Shown here piece by piece: positions 12,796 through 24,869 of a DNA stretch of 64,000 nucleotides. A program made the translations under genes and the position numbers. Source of the stretch: Litsea cubeba (Eukaryota > Streptophyta > Magnoliopsida > Laurales > Lauraceae); the NCBI GenBank assembly GCA_012931725.1, contig CM022951.1:9008277-9072276 (forward strand), in the 5' to 3' direction. Below the pieces are notes generated by a model. That model was not told where the DNA came from. It saw nothing but the letters and a program-made list of their open reading frames with translations, and made no database searches. The first letter of the stretch is position 1. The number at the start of each line of letters is the position of its first letter.

Positions 12796-14704
12796 ATGTC
12801 CTATTAAATTCTTGAGCGACCGTCACTGTAATAGTTATTTCTCCTCCCACTGATAATCTCTATTAGTATGACTCCAAAGCTAAAGACATCTGATTTAATT
12901 GAGAAAAGCCCATCCATGGCATACTCGGGTGACATATAACCACTGCATAGTAGCAAATAGTATAAAATGTTAAAATGATGATGCATATTTTGACCTTTCC
13001 TAGCATTGAACATGGAATTCCTTTAGAAGTACAAGAAACGTGTGTGCGTTTGAGTATGTTACTTACTAAGTTCCGACCACTCTATTAGTGTTTGCTTGAG
13101 TTTGATTTCCACCAAATATTCTTGCCATACCAAAATCTGAGATTTTAGGGTTCATGTCATCGTCTAAAAGAATATTACTAGCTTTAAGATCCCGATGAAT
13201 AATTCTTAGCCTGGAATCTTCGTGTAGATATAAAATTCCTCGAGCTATGCCAACAATGATGTTGAACCGCTTTCTCCAATCCAATATTGTGCACCCTTTT
13301 TGATCTGTGACACATTTCAATCTGTTTATATAACTGTAATTGCATATTTTTACACATAAAATTGTTCTATAGTAGGAACTTTGTAATCATATGAGCAGTG
13401 TTATTGCGTAAAAACCAAAACACGATCTTCACAAACTCCATACAAGATATGCTCGTGTTTATCAATAATTCCTTTTCCTTCAGCATATTCTAAATAATAT
13501 CGTTTGATCATTTAATAGAGTGGTTTTGCGATGTAAGAAAACAAGAAGTTTCCGCAATAACTATTGACAAAGACGTTCTAAGTACAAAACCATATTTAGC
13601 CGGTTAGACATATATTAAAATTTCTTATTCCTTTATGCTAGTATAAAAGTATACTTAGAAGATGATAAGAGTTGTAAGAGGAACAATACGTACCAAAAGA
13701 CAAGGAGTCCAAGCTCTTGTTACGCATAGATTCATAGATCAATATCTTTTCTTCTCCACTAATGCAACAACCCAAGAGTCTAACAAGATTCTTATGTTGA
13801 AGTTTGGCAATCAATTTAACCTCATTTTTGAATTCGTCTATTCCTTGTCCAGAACTCTTAGAAAGTCTTTTCAGCGCTAACTCTTGTCCATTCGGTAGTT
13901 GTCCCTAAAATCAAGTCATGCTTTACAAACATTGTCAGAGCAAAATGTATGTAAAATTTTCCACTTAAAGAGGCAATATCAGCAATTGGTTCATTCCAGC
14001 GAATAAATTATCTTAAACCATCCTTGTTTAGACAAGCTATGCTTTAATTTGCTTAATGGGCTCAAACTGGATGATCTAGAAATTTACAAATTTGTAAGTC
14101 CTAGGCATCTGATCTTTGGCCATTAAGCAGATTAAAAGGAAGCAATAGAACAAACAAGTAGTGGATATTGAGAATCTCCCATTGTGGAATATGTTGTGAT
14201 GCATCAAATAACCTATCCAAATAATTGGAATCATTACCAAAAAATGTCCCCTTTAAAGGAAGTCTACTTTTTGGTCTATAAAAGTTTATACTTTCTGCTT
14301 GAATTAAGTTATAAATGAAATGGAGTCATACCTTGTAAACAAGTCCAAACCCACCCTTTCCGATCATATTTGATTCGGAGAAGTTTTTTGTGATAGCTAC
14401 TATAACATTGAAACTAAATAGTTGTAATTCTGAGCCTCTGTCGTTATCTTCTGTCTCATTGTCATTAAATACATCTCCATATCTTTCATACATCTTACGT
14501 CCTACAAAAAGAACATAAAGTTGCTACTTAAAAAATTTATATCTTCTTGTTCCTATATTAGGCAAATCAATAATCAATACCTTTTTTTCTTCTTCCACCA
14601 ATAATATCCACGAAAACAAAGTAAAAGCACCACTGAGATGACAGATAATATGGCTGCAAGGAGCTTCTTCTTGCCTTTGAGATGTCCTGAATGTCCATAC
14701 GATT
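12796..14704 (-). pseudogene. Exons 2-6 of receptor A (membrane segment to activation loop)
   Basis: Exon 2 (14581-14704) encodes the hydrophobic run LLAAILSVISVVLLLCF then basic residues. Exon 3 (14332-14501) carries the glycine loop IGKGGFGLVYK, exon 4 (13694-13904) the ATP-binding Lys in LALKRLSK. Exon 5 (13067-13304) carries HRDLKASNILL and DFGMARIFGG, exon 6 (12796-12942) YGYMSPEYAMDG. Splice sites were chosen as canonical GT/AG positions that keep frame with copy B. One extra A in exon 2 and one missing T in exon 6 break the frame. Kinase residues themselves are preserved, so decay is recent. Confidence 0.85.
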
Positions 14705-15437
14705 CTTATAAATAGAAAATCTTAATCAATATTTAAAATGAAGTTGTTTTGTATTTTTTTTTTATTTTCATAGCACATAATACACATCATATGATTTATA
14801 AAGGATATTTACAGAAAAAATTATTTTTAAAAGTAGAAGATGCTTCATTCAAATAGTGTTTCAATACATACTCATGTGTATATATAGCTACTCTTGTGAA
14901 GGCCATAACGCCAGAACTATACTTACAAGCCTGAATGCCTGTGAGACATCATCCTATTGTGGTTTTGTCAAAATCTTTCGGTGATCTGGTCATACCCGCT
15001 AGGAGAGACTTCCTGTATATATGCAAGGACTTGACCCTGGGTTTTATTTGCATTCATAATACTGGACGCCATCATAGCATATTGTGACTTATTATTGATA
15101 ATCTCGATTCTTTAAATGAATTGATCATGCATATTGATTAACAACATGGACCCATTTCATGTAATTTTTTCCAACCGAATAGTGCCATGGAAAATTGAAA
15201 TAATTTCATTTATTCTTGAATGAAGAATATAGAAAAACTAGTGATTTGGATTTTTGTGCATTAAATGGTAAGTTAATTTTTTATGTATGCATCCATGGAA
15301 CAACCCCATTTTTTGTATGACCCATGTAATTGCATTAGTGTTTTAAATAATTAATTTGCATGATTTTGTAGAATGCGCTAGTATGTGCATGCATTAATGA
15401 CATTGTTGGAGTCATGGTTACTCCCAAATATTGTATA

Positions 15438-16201
15438 CTAGAAATTTCCCGTGCCTGAAGGCACGGCGTACGACGTTAATTTAAAATAAGATTATATACT
15501 TTATATATTCTAGGAATGCAATAACTAAATCAAATATGACCAAATTGAAAATAGAATCAAAAGAAGTAAACAAAAAGACCCACAATCAAACAATTAGAAT
15601 AACAAAGAAAATCCAGGAATGCAATAAGTTAATTAGGCATTTAGATCATCAAATACTAACCACCAAAAACCCCCAATTAAATTAAAATATACCAAAAAAG
15701 AAAGAAAACCCAGGAATCAGTCTCCAAAGAAGAATAATGTAAAGAAAAATAAATCTCCAGCCTTAACCCAATAATCAAATGCACTAAAAACAACTAACTT
15801 TCATCGAAGTTACTGCACCTTTATTTTCAAATAATTACCAAGATCTCACGGAAGTTACCACCCCTTTGTTACTGGCCCTTTGTTTTCAAATAATTATAAA
15901 AATTACTAAGATCTCACGGAAGTTACTGCCCCTTCGTTTTTAAATAATTACAAAATCAACCAAGATCTCACGGAAGTTACTGCCCATTTGTTTTAAATAA
16001 TTATAAAATTACCAAGATCTCAAGGAAGTTACTGCCCCTTTGTTTTCAAATAATTACAAAATTACCAAGACCTTGAAATCCCTTCTCAGCCCTAGGATTT
16101 ATGTACATAAAATATGTACACAAATCCAAGGGTGGGGAAAGAGTCCAGGAATTCAAAAACTGTCCCCCCCCCCCCCCCCCCCCCCCCCCTTATTATATAG
16201 A
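15438..16201 (-). mobile_element. Non-autonomous Helitron, copy A intron 1
   Basis: On the minus strand it starts TCTATATAATAAGG (16201) and ends with a hairpin (CCGTGCCTTCAGGCACGG) followed seven bases later by CTAG (15438). The insertion lies exactly between A (15437) and T (16202). Copy B has the unoccupied sequence TTGTATATGATTTTAG near 50325. All of these are Helitron hallmarks: 5' TC, 3' hairpin plus CTRR, A^T target and no target duplication. There is no Rep/helicase gene. A C-run (G-run on its own strand) sits beside the 5' end. The ends match those of the Helitron at 60078-61676. Confidence 0.92.
15790..16075. repeat. Tandem repeats (about 60 bp, 4-5 copies) inside the Helitron
   Basis: A unit with AGATCTCACGGAAGTTACTG, then CCCCTTTGTTTTCAAATAAT and an AT-rich spacer recurs four to five times with small changes. 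It is confined to the Helitron. Confidence 0.75.
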
Positions 16202-16970
16202 TGATTTTAGTGCCGGTCATTGGTGGCCAATATGAGTTCAAGCATTAATGCATTTTAGTGTTTTTTAGTAGGGCCCACTAGGAGCCCCAAGGGGATGGCG
16301 TGCAGTGGCGGGCCTAGGATTTTTGTATGAGGGGGGCTGACGATGGTCAATTGAACGGGTCGAATATTGACCTACTAAACCTATGAACCTAAAGCATGAT
16401 TAGCACATCGAATCCTAAGTTTTTATCGTGTTTAAACACCTTTGAACGTGAGAAGCACTACATGGTTCCCAAATTGATTTTCTATTACCATAAATAAATA
16501 CCGTCTAACTTAATTGAGAACCTGACTCAACATTAAAAGCATATATTCTGCAGAATAGAAATAAAATTATTACAACGAACATGCTTTTACTAACCCAATT
16601 GAGGTTAAAGATGACATTAAATGCATTCAATAAGCAAAGGTCATACAATTGATAATTAATTATTAGCATGACACAGGAGTAAAAAAGGGTCTCTAATCAC
16701 AACTTTAATAGAATTAGAAATTGGACAGTGGTCATTGTGCAAGGATTGAAATCGTCCACTACATGCAATCCTACGAGCCCGGCCATTGCAACCAGCCCAT
16801 ATGATTCCGCTCCTAATGGCGTGTCCATGCATGGGTTAATATATATTGTAGTCTAAATTAGCAAGGACACCCACTTTATTGTTTCTCTCCGACTTAGCAA
16901 TAATAGGAGTGTATTTTTCTAATTTCTTCTCTTCAACACTAGTTTATCTTCGAGGGTGATGGCTTTCCTC

Positions 16971-17162
16971 TTAACTTCTTCTCATTTCCTCATGAAAATT
17001 ATCTTGTTTTAAAAAAAAAAAACTATTATTAATTGGCAGTTCTTGTCTATTTCTTTGTAGATCCGAGAGATGATAATCGTCATTAGAATATATTGTGTTC
17101 ACGAAAAATGGGCCGTCCCATTTTGGATCGAATTTTCCTTGTGACCGATGGGTCATCTTCAT
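16971..17162 (-). pseudogene. Ty3/gypsy integrase C-terminal remnant (copy A)
   Basis: The minus strand encodes GKFDPKWDGPFFVNTIYSND then YHLSDLQ...PIN. This is the pattern G-K-F-x-P-K-W-x-G-P-x-x-V...Y-x-L-x-x-L...P-I-N found after the catalytic core in gypsy integrases. Only this tail survives. The same remnant is at 51566-51889 in copy B, so it predates the duplication. Confidence 0.7.
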
Positions 17163-19289
17163 TGGAACTCACATATTGGCCTTCAACCTGTCCAAAATAG
17201 AGCCCTACTCTTTCAGATATGTCCTAGGAGTGCCCACTCTCGCTCGAGCATATCCAACTGGCAAGCGAACCTACTTAGCCAATAGAGCCCAATCAAGAAT
17301 CCACGAATGAGTTGAAAGATTGACATGCTGGCCGGCTGAATACTCCGAAGTCATACGTGATTAGACTTATCCAATTGGCAATGGCCCCCAAGGCAATGAT
17401 CCACTTCTCGGCAATCACACTATTGGACATCCTTCTAACCGAGTAGGGGAGGAGTCCTACATATCAAATATTTTCTGGAAAACCAAAACGCCGATCACAC
17501 CCATTCAAATGTGATCTTACGCGGATAGGCGATGTGATGCAAAAGGAAACCAAGAATCACATAAATGTATCACTACCCTGTAAGTGTCGAGCACTTCTTT
17601 TGTGAAATCAGTAATAGTGGTAGAAAAACCAAGCGTAAAAATAATGATCAGCATAACAACCATGAGATTGAATGCCCCAGGAGACGTTAAAAGCATTATC
17701 GCAGCAATCATGGTTGGTGGGCCCTCTTTTGTCCTAATCCCCTATGTTGGGTTACCAAAAAATAAAACCTCTAACGGCTTGATCCTAACCTCATATATTA
17801 ATCACTCTATTCTTTACTATAAGGCATTCTTCATTTCTAGGAGTCGATAAGAAAGTTGGAATATATAGCACATAATCTATGTTCTAATTTTAGAGGGTGA
17901 TTGAACATTGGAAGCATAATAAATCAATTAAATTATCAAATCGCATATGAAAATGACTAAAGAAGAGGTTAGAAACAGAAACAAGAAGTTATATCATCGA
18001 ATCCAGTTTCAAAAGATTCTATTGTGTCATAAGGTAGTGATACTGTCGTAAGTCAAGAGCTTAAATCCACACAAGGAGAATGCTTGAAGCCCCACCCTCT
18101 TCCTTACCTCTTTCTCCCAACACACCAACATCATCACAACCATCCAAGTAGCCTTTCCATCTCTTTAAGTCTCCACATCTTCCACCATTGTCTCAGCCCT
18201 CCTCTGCCTTTCGCCACCTCATCTTCTCTGTTCCATTAATTTCTCCTTGGCAACCTACATCTCATCTACCTTCCAAACACCTCATAGCTACCGAAACCAC
18301 ATGCATCCCATCCGTTTTCCAAACACCACATAGCCACCGAGCCCACTTCTTTCCCATTCATCTTCCAAACACCCTTTCCATCACCAATGGACCATCTTCA
18401 TAATCCACCGCGGGCCCCAGCACCTCTTTTCTCATCTCTATCTCTCAATCTATTCCCCTTTTCCACGACCACACTGCTCAACCTCATTTCCACATCGAGA
18501 AGAAATGCATTAAGATATTGTGGTTTGCAAAAGTTCCATCACCAGGTGGAACAAGACGCAGTAGAAGATGGTTTTTAGCAATGGATGTTGATGATTTCGT
18601 CAATAGGGGTAATTTCATAAAAAAAATGCACGAATAAGTTTTCCATCATTTTATTATTTTTCTTCATAAAACCATTCAATTAAGATTTAAGCTTAGTTGT
18701 TTTGTTGAAATCCCTAAATTATTCAGATTAAGATCATACCTGAGTTGAAATAAGACACATTTTGGTTTTTTCATCACATAAAATGATTCGAAAACAATAT
18801 TGCTATCCAAAAGAAATTTTGATAAATATTTTTTTAGATTTTTAAAGGTCAAGATGTTATAGAATTGATGCAAACCTTAGGCCCTTTTCTGAATAAAGAA
18901 ACTTGTACTAAAGCGAATAGTTTGTGTGGAAGCCAACTTTAAAAAGAGGGAGACCAAGTAAATGATCCTAAAAGAGAGGGAAGGTGAAAAGCTTTTCCCT
19001 TGACCCACATACTACAAGAAAAGAATTAAAAAGAATAGGAATTATTATATAAAAATTAGGGGCATTCGGCGATAGGTCCCTAAACATTTCACTTTATGGC
19101 CTTAGATCCACAAAAAAAAGTCATAGAGCCAAAGGTCCCTCCCACACTTTCTCATACCAGAAATGTCTAGTTTACCCTTTCTTTAAATCATAACCCATGA
19201 TTGGTGGGATATCCCATTAATAATGGACAACTAACATTTAATTGCTCACGATTAATGGAATCCTCGGATTTTCAAATAAATTCTAAAAA

Positions 19290-20070
19290 CACACAAATAA
19301 ATTTCAAAATAACGAAAATAAATTTTAAAAAATAAAATAATTTCGAAAAATACAATAAGTTTTTTAAAAAAAGCAATATATAATCAAATAACGCAAATAA
19401 ATTTAAAAATATGCAAATAAGTTTTAAAATATCCAAATAAATTTCAGAAAATATAAATAATTTTCAAAAGACTCAAATAAATCTCAAAAGATCCAAATAA
19501 AGTTTTACAAAATGCAAATAAATTTAAAATAACGAAAATAAATTTTAAAAAATGCAATAGTTTCAAAAAACGCAATAAATTTGAAAAGATACAAATAAAT
19601 TTTAAAAGACGCAAATAAATTTAAAAAAACGCATATAGATTTCAAAAAACGTAAATAAATTTGCTAAAAAACTTAGATAAATTTTGAAAAAAACTCAGAT
19701 AAATTTACCAAAAACACAAAGAAATATAACAGAAAACAGATAAATTTGATCAACACTCAGATAAAATTAACAAAAACTCAGATAAATTTGAACAAAATTC
19801 AGATAAATTTACCAAAAACTCAGATAAGTTTTGAAAGAAACTTAGATAAATCTACCAAAAACACAAAGAAATATGATAGAAAATAGATAAATTTGAACAA
19901 CACTCAGCTAAATTTAACAAAAACACAAAGAAATATGACAGAAAATAGATAAATTTGAACAAAACTCAGATAAAGTTGACAACAATTCAGATAAATTTGA
20001 CAAAAACTCAAATAAGTTTGATAAAAACTCAGATAACTTTGACAAAAACTCAAATAAATTCTCTTCCTGG
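19290..20070. repeat. AT-rich subterminal repeats of the MULE (copy A)
   Basis: Dozens of short units built on AAATAAATTT(N)AAAA, grading into CTCAGATAAATTTGACAAAAA. The inverted equivalent is at 55838-56770 in copy B. Confidence 0.85.
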
Positions 20071-20480
20071 TCGATTCTTCTTTTACCCGAACCAACCTGG
20101 AAGAAGAAGCCAAGGGAGCTCATTTGGCATAGATCTGTTGCGGATCGGAGTTGTAGGCAGAAGATGAAGAGGGTATCCGGACTGCTACAGAATTGTAATA
20201 AGGGACTATGTCATCAGGACACCTATTGAAGTTTTTAGACAAAGACATATGAGCATTGTACGTTGCCCGTGTCCGAAGCTATCAGATTCGGTGAATAGTC
20301 ATAGTTTGAAGCACAAGCATATTGACTTGTCACCATGACTGTATCAAGGACCAGTTTTGAATGTGGGACACGTTCGATCTGTTGCAGAGGTTGGGCCACG
20401 TTCGATCTGTTGTAGAGGTTCGGCAGTAGAGGCTCTCGGTTGAAAAAGAGGATTGGATGATGATATTGATCTCTGATTTA

Positions 20481-20912
20481 AAGATCAGCAGTAGGCCCTG
20501 ATTTGATCGAGGACCTGGACGCTCCTAGAGAAGAAGAGACGATATGGTCTCTGGTGTTTCAGTTGCAGAGGATCTGGATTTTGAGGTTGGATCTGCCGAT
20601 TTGCAGAAGAAGTCTCTCGGCGGCAAGATCAGCGGTAGGCCCTGATTTGATGGAGGACTTGGACGCTCCCAGAGAAGAAGAGACGATATGGTCTCTGGTG
20701 TTTCAGTTGCAGAGGATCTGTATTTTGAGGTTGGATCTGCCGATTTGCAGAAGAAGTCTCTCGGCGGCAAGATCAGCGGTAGGCCCTGATTTGATGGAGG
20801 ACTTGGACGCTCCCAGAGAAGAAGAGACGATATGGTCTCTGGTGTTTCAGTTGCAGAGGATCTGTATTTTGAGGTTGGATCTGCCGATTTGCAGAAGAAG
20901 TCTCTCGAACTG
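20481..20912 (+). repeat. Exact-length 144-bp triplication inside the MULE
   Basis: Three consecutive 144-bp copies start at 20481, 20625 and 20769 (AAGATCAGCRGTAGGCCCTG). The period is 48 codons, so one plus-strand frame (20503-20913, 136 codons) stays open across all copies. Copies 2 and 3 are nearly identical. I do not recognise the encoded sequence; openness may simply follow from the repeat length. Confidence 0.85.
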
Positions 20913-22168
20913 AGTCATGCTGGCTGTTGAAGAACTCCGATGTTGGGTTTAGTTGTAGAACCTACTCGAGAGGAGAAGAGGAGAAGAAGGGGGCAGCACC
21001 TGATAATAACTGGATTTTTTTCGCAGAAGGAGACCATCCCGTCTCTGTTTGTAGGTCAGACCGAGTGGCTACAGAACTCACCAGGGAAAACAACGACCAG
21101 ACCAGGATTTCGAGCGTGGCCCACCTGATTGATCAGAACTCCTTTAATGGTTTTTTCCCTGCTTCCGGCGATGATGGATCCTAACAATAGCAAGTCCGGA
21201 TCCTCGTGCTTCTTCTTCTTCTCCGGCAACTATCAGTCCAGGCGATCAAACCTGAAACAGAGAAAACCAATAGAAATATTCTTTGTTTTCTCTGCAACGT
21301 GAACAGGGCGCTGCCCTTCTCCTTTTTGTGGCCCATCGAGATCAGAACCGATCTCCTTCTGGAACTACAGATGGTGCAGCACATATGCGAGGATCGACTT
21401 CTTTCGAAGGGGGTTCTCCGGGATAAAGAATGGGAGAGAAGAACGACGAGGGATAATGGAGGATTTGAAAATTTAAAATTTAAAAATTATGCCTCTTAAA
21501 AAACCCTGTATGGAGGTTCGAACATAAAATACCATTTTGCCCTTAGTTTGTGCGCTATTAGATTCTTCCTCTTCAAAAAGCTATGAAAAAGCGCTGTGGA
21601 AATGTAAGAAGTTTTTCTATTGCAAGCCTTCTTCTTGCATTCCCCTTTAACTGCCCTTTGTGTTACATAAATAGAAGGATGAAAAAAAAATATGAAAACA
21701 CAACCTGCTGTGAGAGTTCACAAGAGGTCAAAATGGAAAAGTTTCCACTATTCTGACTTGTAGAAACCTCTCTGAAGGGACTTTTCAGTTCTAAAGAAAC
21801 CTGTGTAGTGAAAATCCCTTCAAACAATAAGACAATCTGAAAGAGCGACGAGATGGTGAGCGACGACTTAATCAACTCGAATGTCTCATTCATTCGGCAA
21901 GTGGAAGAACGGCAAGCGGCCAAAGACCCGCTGAACTTGGACGCGTAATATGTACCTTAATTGTCAAAGTAGTCGGCTTCTGATATCCACTCATTTAAGA
22001 CTTGTAGGACATTTGAAATTAGAGACCACTGATTCTTCCCGTCTCTGCACAGTAAATCTACACAGCGTAGTGGTCCGATGTCAGGAATTGACCGACTGGT
22101 AGTAGTTTTCTGCAATTGGTGAAGGCAAAAATATATTTTGCTACACTCTCATTTTTCCCCTTTTCAAC

Positions 22169-22387
22169 TGTTAGGACAGTGGACCACCACAAATATGGAT
22201 TTGTTCTTTGGTACTAGCCTCTGGAAGGAAAATCGAGCTGCAAGAAGAGGAGTTAGGGATTGATCCCTAGGTAGTAGGGTAAGGAATACCCAAAAGGCCT
22301 CATACCAATGGAGTACTTAGTCCAACATATATGTCCATGATCTTTCCCAACTAGCCGATGTGGGACTTTGGTTGCACATCCCCAACA
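22169..22387. repeat. Solo LTR with an internal host-derived insert
   Basis: Starts TGTTAGGACAG and ends CCCCAACA. It is flanked by perfect 5-bp repeats TCAAC (22164-22168, 22388-22392). It is the same family as 418-607 but lacks part of that LTR; instead it carries 72 bp (22223-22294) nearly identical to host sequence at 22453-22524. The corresponding place in copy B has no LTR. Confidence 0.75.
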
Positions 22388-22946
22388 TCAACTCTGCAAA
22401 GGAAGTTGGGACCCACGAGGGACCCATCATGGGGAGAGAACCTCCACAATCTGGGAGGAAAATGGAGCTGCAAGAAGAGGAGTTAGGGATTGATCCCTAG
22501 GTAGTAGGGTGAGGAATACCCAAATCAGTACGGAGAAAAGAGGCCATCATTGTATTGAATCGTGATGACCAATGTTTGATTCGTGGGAATCAGCAAAACA
22601 TAGTTCCTATAAATGAAAATGAGGAAGGATGTTCCAACAGAAAGGTAAGAAAAGCACATGGCTACTCGCATCTATCCTTTTTTTTTTTTTTTCCTTCATT
22701 CTTGGATGGGTAAGCTGAATCAAAACTAGCCTAATTTTGAAGCTGTGAAAGGTCCATCCAATGAGTCGACTCGTCAATCCAGCCATTTAGTCTGGCTCGA
22801 ACTTGTTGCTTGATCGAGTCATGATTCAGTCAATCCATGGTTACATATGTTCATGTAACTACGGGCTGTTTGGCACTAGATCCCAAGAGTTCTATCAATA
22901 GTTCTAAGAAGGAAGAAAAGAAATATTCTATGATGAAAATGCATAC

Positions 22947-24228
22947 CAAGTTCTGAAGCTGGAACTCTTATGTAAAGATCTTGCCCACCATATGAAAACT
23001 GTTTAAGATCAATCAGATCACCAGCCCATCTGATACATCCACTTCCTTTCGCGACATCAGCACTTGCATAAGCCACACAAGAACAGCTGTTCAAACACTC
23101 AATTCTGCATTCCTCCAGGCTCATACTACTGTTCACAAAGGCTTGCAGTGAGTTGGGCAATTTCATCTCTGTCAGGCTCAAAAACCCGTCTCCACTACAC
23201 TCCAATTGTGCCTTACGAACGCACCCAGCGGCCGTGACTCCCAGAGACCACTCTTCGGGTGTCTTGGGCTCGAATCCTTTCACACAGCCGCAAACTGATG
23301 AACTGTTGACATTGCATATTCCGTAAGGACCGCACTTGGAGTATTCATCACATGGGTCTTTCGGCGCCCACCAGTAGAGTTTCCAATTGCTGTCATTGGA
23401 CTCTAGATCCCATGTATAGCGCTCCATATGGCCTGTTCGATTTAACACCAACCTTGAAATCAGAGAGCTATTGAGCAACTCATACGTGTAAAAAACCTCA
23501 TCGGGGGTACTCCCACAATAAAAACCGTAGATGGGATTGGGTTGCATTTCAGGCACTCCGCTGAATCGAACACCATTCCATGGTCCAGTTCGATACTTAA
23601 GGCGAGATTGGAACCGTACGAGACACTGTGCCAATCCATTTTGATCCATTTTGTAATTATAGTCCCCTGAAGAAGGGTCATCATCATTCTTCCATGACGT
23701 TAGAGACCGGTTTAGACCCACCTTCGAGTTCCACCCGAGCCTCATGCCCGGCAACAATGTGTCCGAGGGATGATCAAAGCTCTGCCATAGCCATCTGCCC
23801 GAATTGTTGTTTCCATCCTCTCTAAGAACAAGATTCCCTGTGTCCAAGAGCTGTGCAATCGGTTGCGCCGCTCCTGTTTTCGATATGTTTGTCGACCATA
23901 CAACCGTGGTCAATCCTTCGACGACAAGGATGAGATTCCCACCATCTATCCTTAAATTTCCTGTTGATTTGGAAAGTGGGGTGTCTCTGTTTGCAACCCA
24001 TACAACAGTCTGAATTGAGACTCTCTTGTACCATATTCCTACATATGTCAAATTGCTGCGGGTGAAGAAGCCAAGCACGAAAGTTGAGCCGGCGGAAGTG
24101 AGGTTGTCGTTGGCGGAGAGTGATGTAGAGGATGTGATGGTGTCTTGTGCTGCAATGGAGATTTTGGAGGAGAAATGGGAGAAGCCGAGGTAGAAAATGA
24201 AGAAAAGCCATGGATTAGTTATTTTCAT
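22947..24228 (-). CDS. Exon 1 of receptor A: intact S-domain ectodomain
   Basis: Open for 427 codons plus one base, from MKITNPW to VPASEL, with a canonical G|GTATGC donor. It has a hydrophobic signal peptide and a bulb-type mannose-lectin domain (about residues 30-150, with TVVWVANRDTPLSKSTG). An S-locus glycoprotein region follows (TGPWNGVRFSG), then a Cys-rich EGF-like stretch (CDEYSKCGPYGICNVNSS). A PAN/apple domain (SLEECRIECLNSCSCVAYAS) ends the exon. Reading through the donor adds 22 residues and stops, which would give a soluble, S-locus-glycoprotein-like protein. With splicing to exon 2 it gives a membrane-anchored form without kinase. The ectodomain has no faults despite the broken kinase. 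Confidence 0.85.
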
Positions 24229-24869
24229 TCTTCTTTGGGAAAGAGAACAAACAGTTGAGTTGTTGAAATGGAACTACTTCCTCCAAATGTCATGGAAAAC
24301 TGTTTTTGACAAGCAGATGAGAGAGGGTAGCAAATAATAGTCGTTGACGGCTTCACCCGGCCCGGTCGGTGTTGAAAGGAAAGAATGCCATTTATTTTAT
24401 TTATTTGTTTATTTTATCGTTTTCTTTGGGATAAAGGCGTTATTATATTAGAAAAGGACAAGAATTACAAATGAGTCAAGAGGCCAATATATACAACTTT
24501 CATCCAAAAGCCACTGCCAAAACAACCACGAAGGTTACTTGTAATACCAAAAATATTGGAAAGCAAACCAAAAATACATGTTTTTTCTTCTTCTACTTGT
24601 TTTCGGTCGGCAACAAAAAGATTATATTAAAATGAAGAAATTACAACCAAATTTAGTCTCAAAATAGAAAAATAATACACCTCGATGAATGCTGCTAAAT
24701 GCACATTGAAAATTGATTTCTATGTACTGATTATTATTATTTTTTATTTTACCAAAGTACCAATGTAGGAAATTTCCTAAAATGACATCTCTCCCTCCCA
24801 ATGTTTTTCTACACCCACAAAGCCCCACTCCCATCCCAGCCATCGTTGTCCCCTCTAGCTGCACCGTCG
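24229..24869. other. 5' flank (promoter region) of receptor A
   Basis: Aligns with the upstream region of copy B. Where B has CACGTG (59747-59752), A has CAGATG. No clear TATA box could be chosen. The site ctcaaaa^tagaaaa near 24658-24667 is the empty target of the Helitron that occupies copy B. Confidence 0.5.

Larger units (their letters stand above)
19059..21480 (+). mobile_element. MULE in intron 1 of copy A, inverted relative to copy B
   Basis: Begins GGGGCATTCGGCGATAGGTC directly after the 9-bp sequence TAAAAATTA (19050-19058). The first 230 bp are the reverse complement of the right end of the copy-B MULE (54528-56991). AT-rich subterminal repeats follow, then a GC-richer interior with a 144-bp triplication. 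The far end (GAGGATTTGAAAATTTAAAA) matches a subterminal part of the other B terminus, but the last 150 bp or so are deleted. The same target word is used in copy B with the element the other way round. No transposase. Confidence 0.75.
14705..22946. other. Intron 1 of receptor A
   Basis: Runs from GTATGC at 22946 to the AG before 14704 on the minus strand. It contains, right to left, a solo LTR, a MULE (19059-21480), a gypsy integrase remnant, and a Helitron (15438-16201). The rest (for example 18000-19050) aligns with copy B's intron 1 and shows no gene. Confidence 0.7.
7497..24228 (-). pseudogene. S-domain (SD1) receptor-like kinase, copy A: kinase exons frameshifted
   Basis: The gene has the same seven-exon plan as the intact copy B. 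Exons: 22947-24228, 14581-14704, 14332-14501, 13694-13904, 13067-13304, 12796-12942 and about 7497-7806. Exons 1, 3, 4 and 5 are open in the expected frames. Exon 2 has seven A residues before the donor where copy B has six, which shifts the frame and meets TAA at the start of exon 3. Exon 6 lacks one T relative to B and stops before its donor. Exon 7 carries at least two one-base losses and a changed end. A full receptor kinase therefore cannot be made. The message could still give a product of about 470 residues: secreted-side S-domain, membrane segment and a short Lys-rich tail. Introns 1 (8.2 kb) and 6 (5 kb) are swollen by transposons. Homopolymer sequencing error could explain the exon 2 change but not the independent exon 6 and 7 lesions. 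Confidence 0.85.

Noticed and set aside
13301..13330. Exon 5 acceptor at AAACAG before ATTGAAATG
   Set aside because: It puts exon 5 out of phase with exon 4; CACAG before ATCAAA restores the family junction F-D-Q in both copies.
13662..13880. Plus-strand 72-codon frame, with a counterpart at 48538-48774
   Set aside because: Antisense of exon 4 of the receptor kinases; conservation is due to the minus-strand coding sequence.
22876..22946. 22 extra residues at the end of the exon 1 frame of receptor A
   Set aside because: They lie beyond a canonical donor (G|GTATGC) conserved in copy B; kept only as a possible read-through form.
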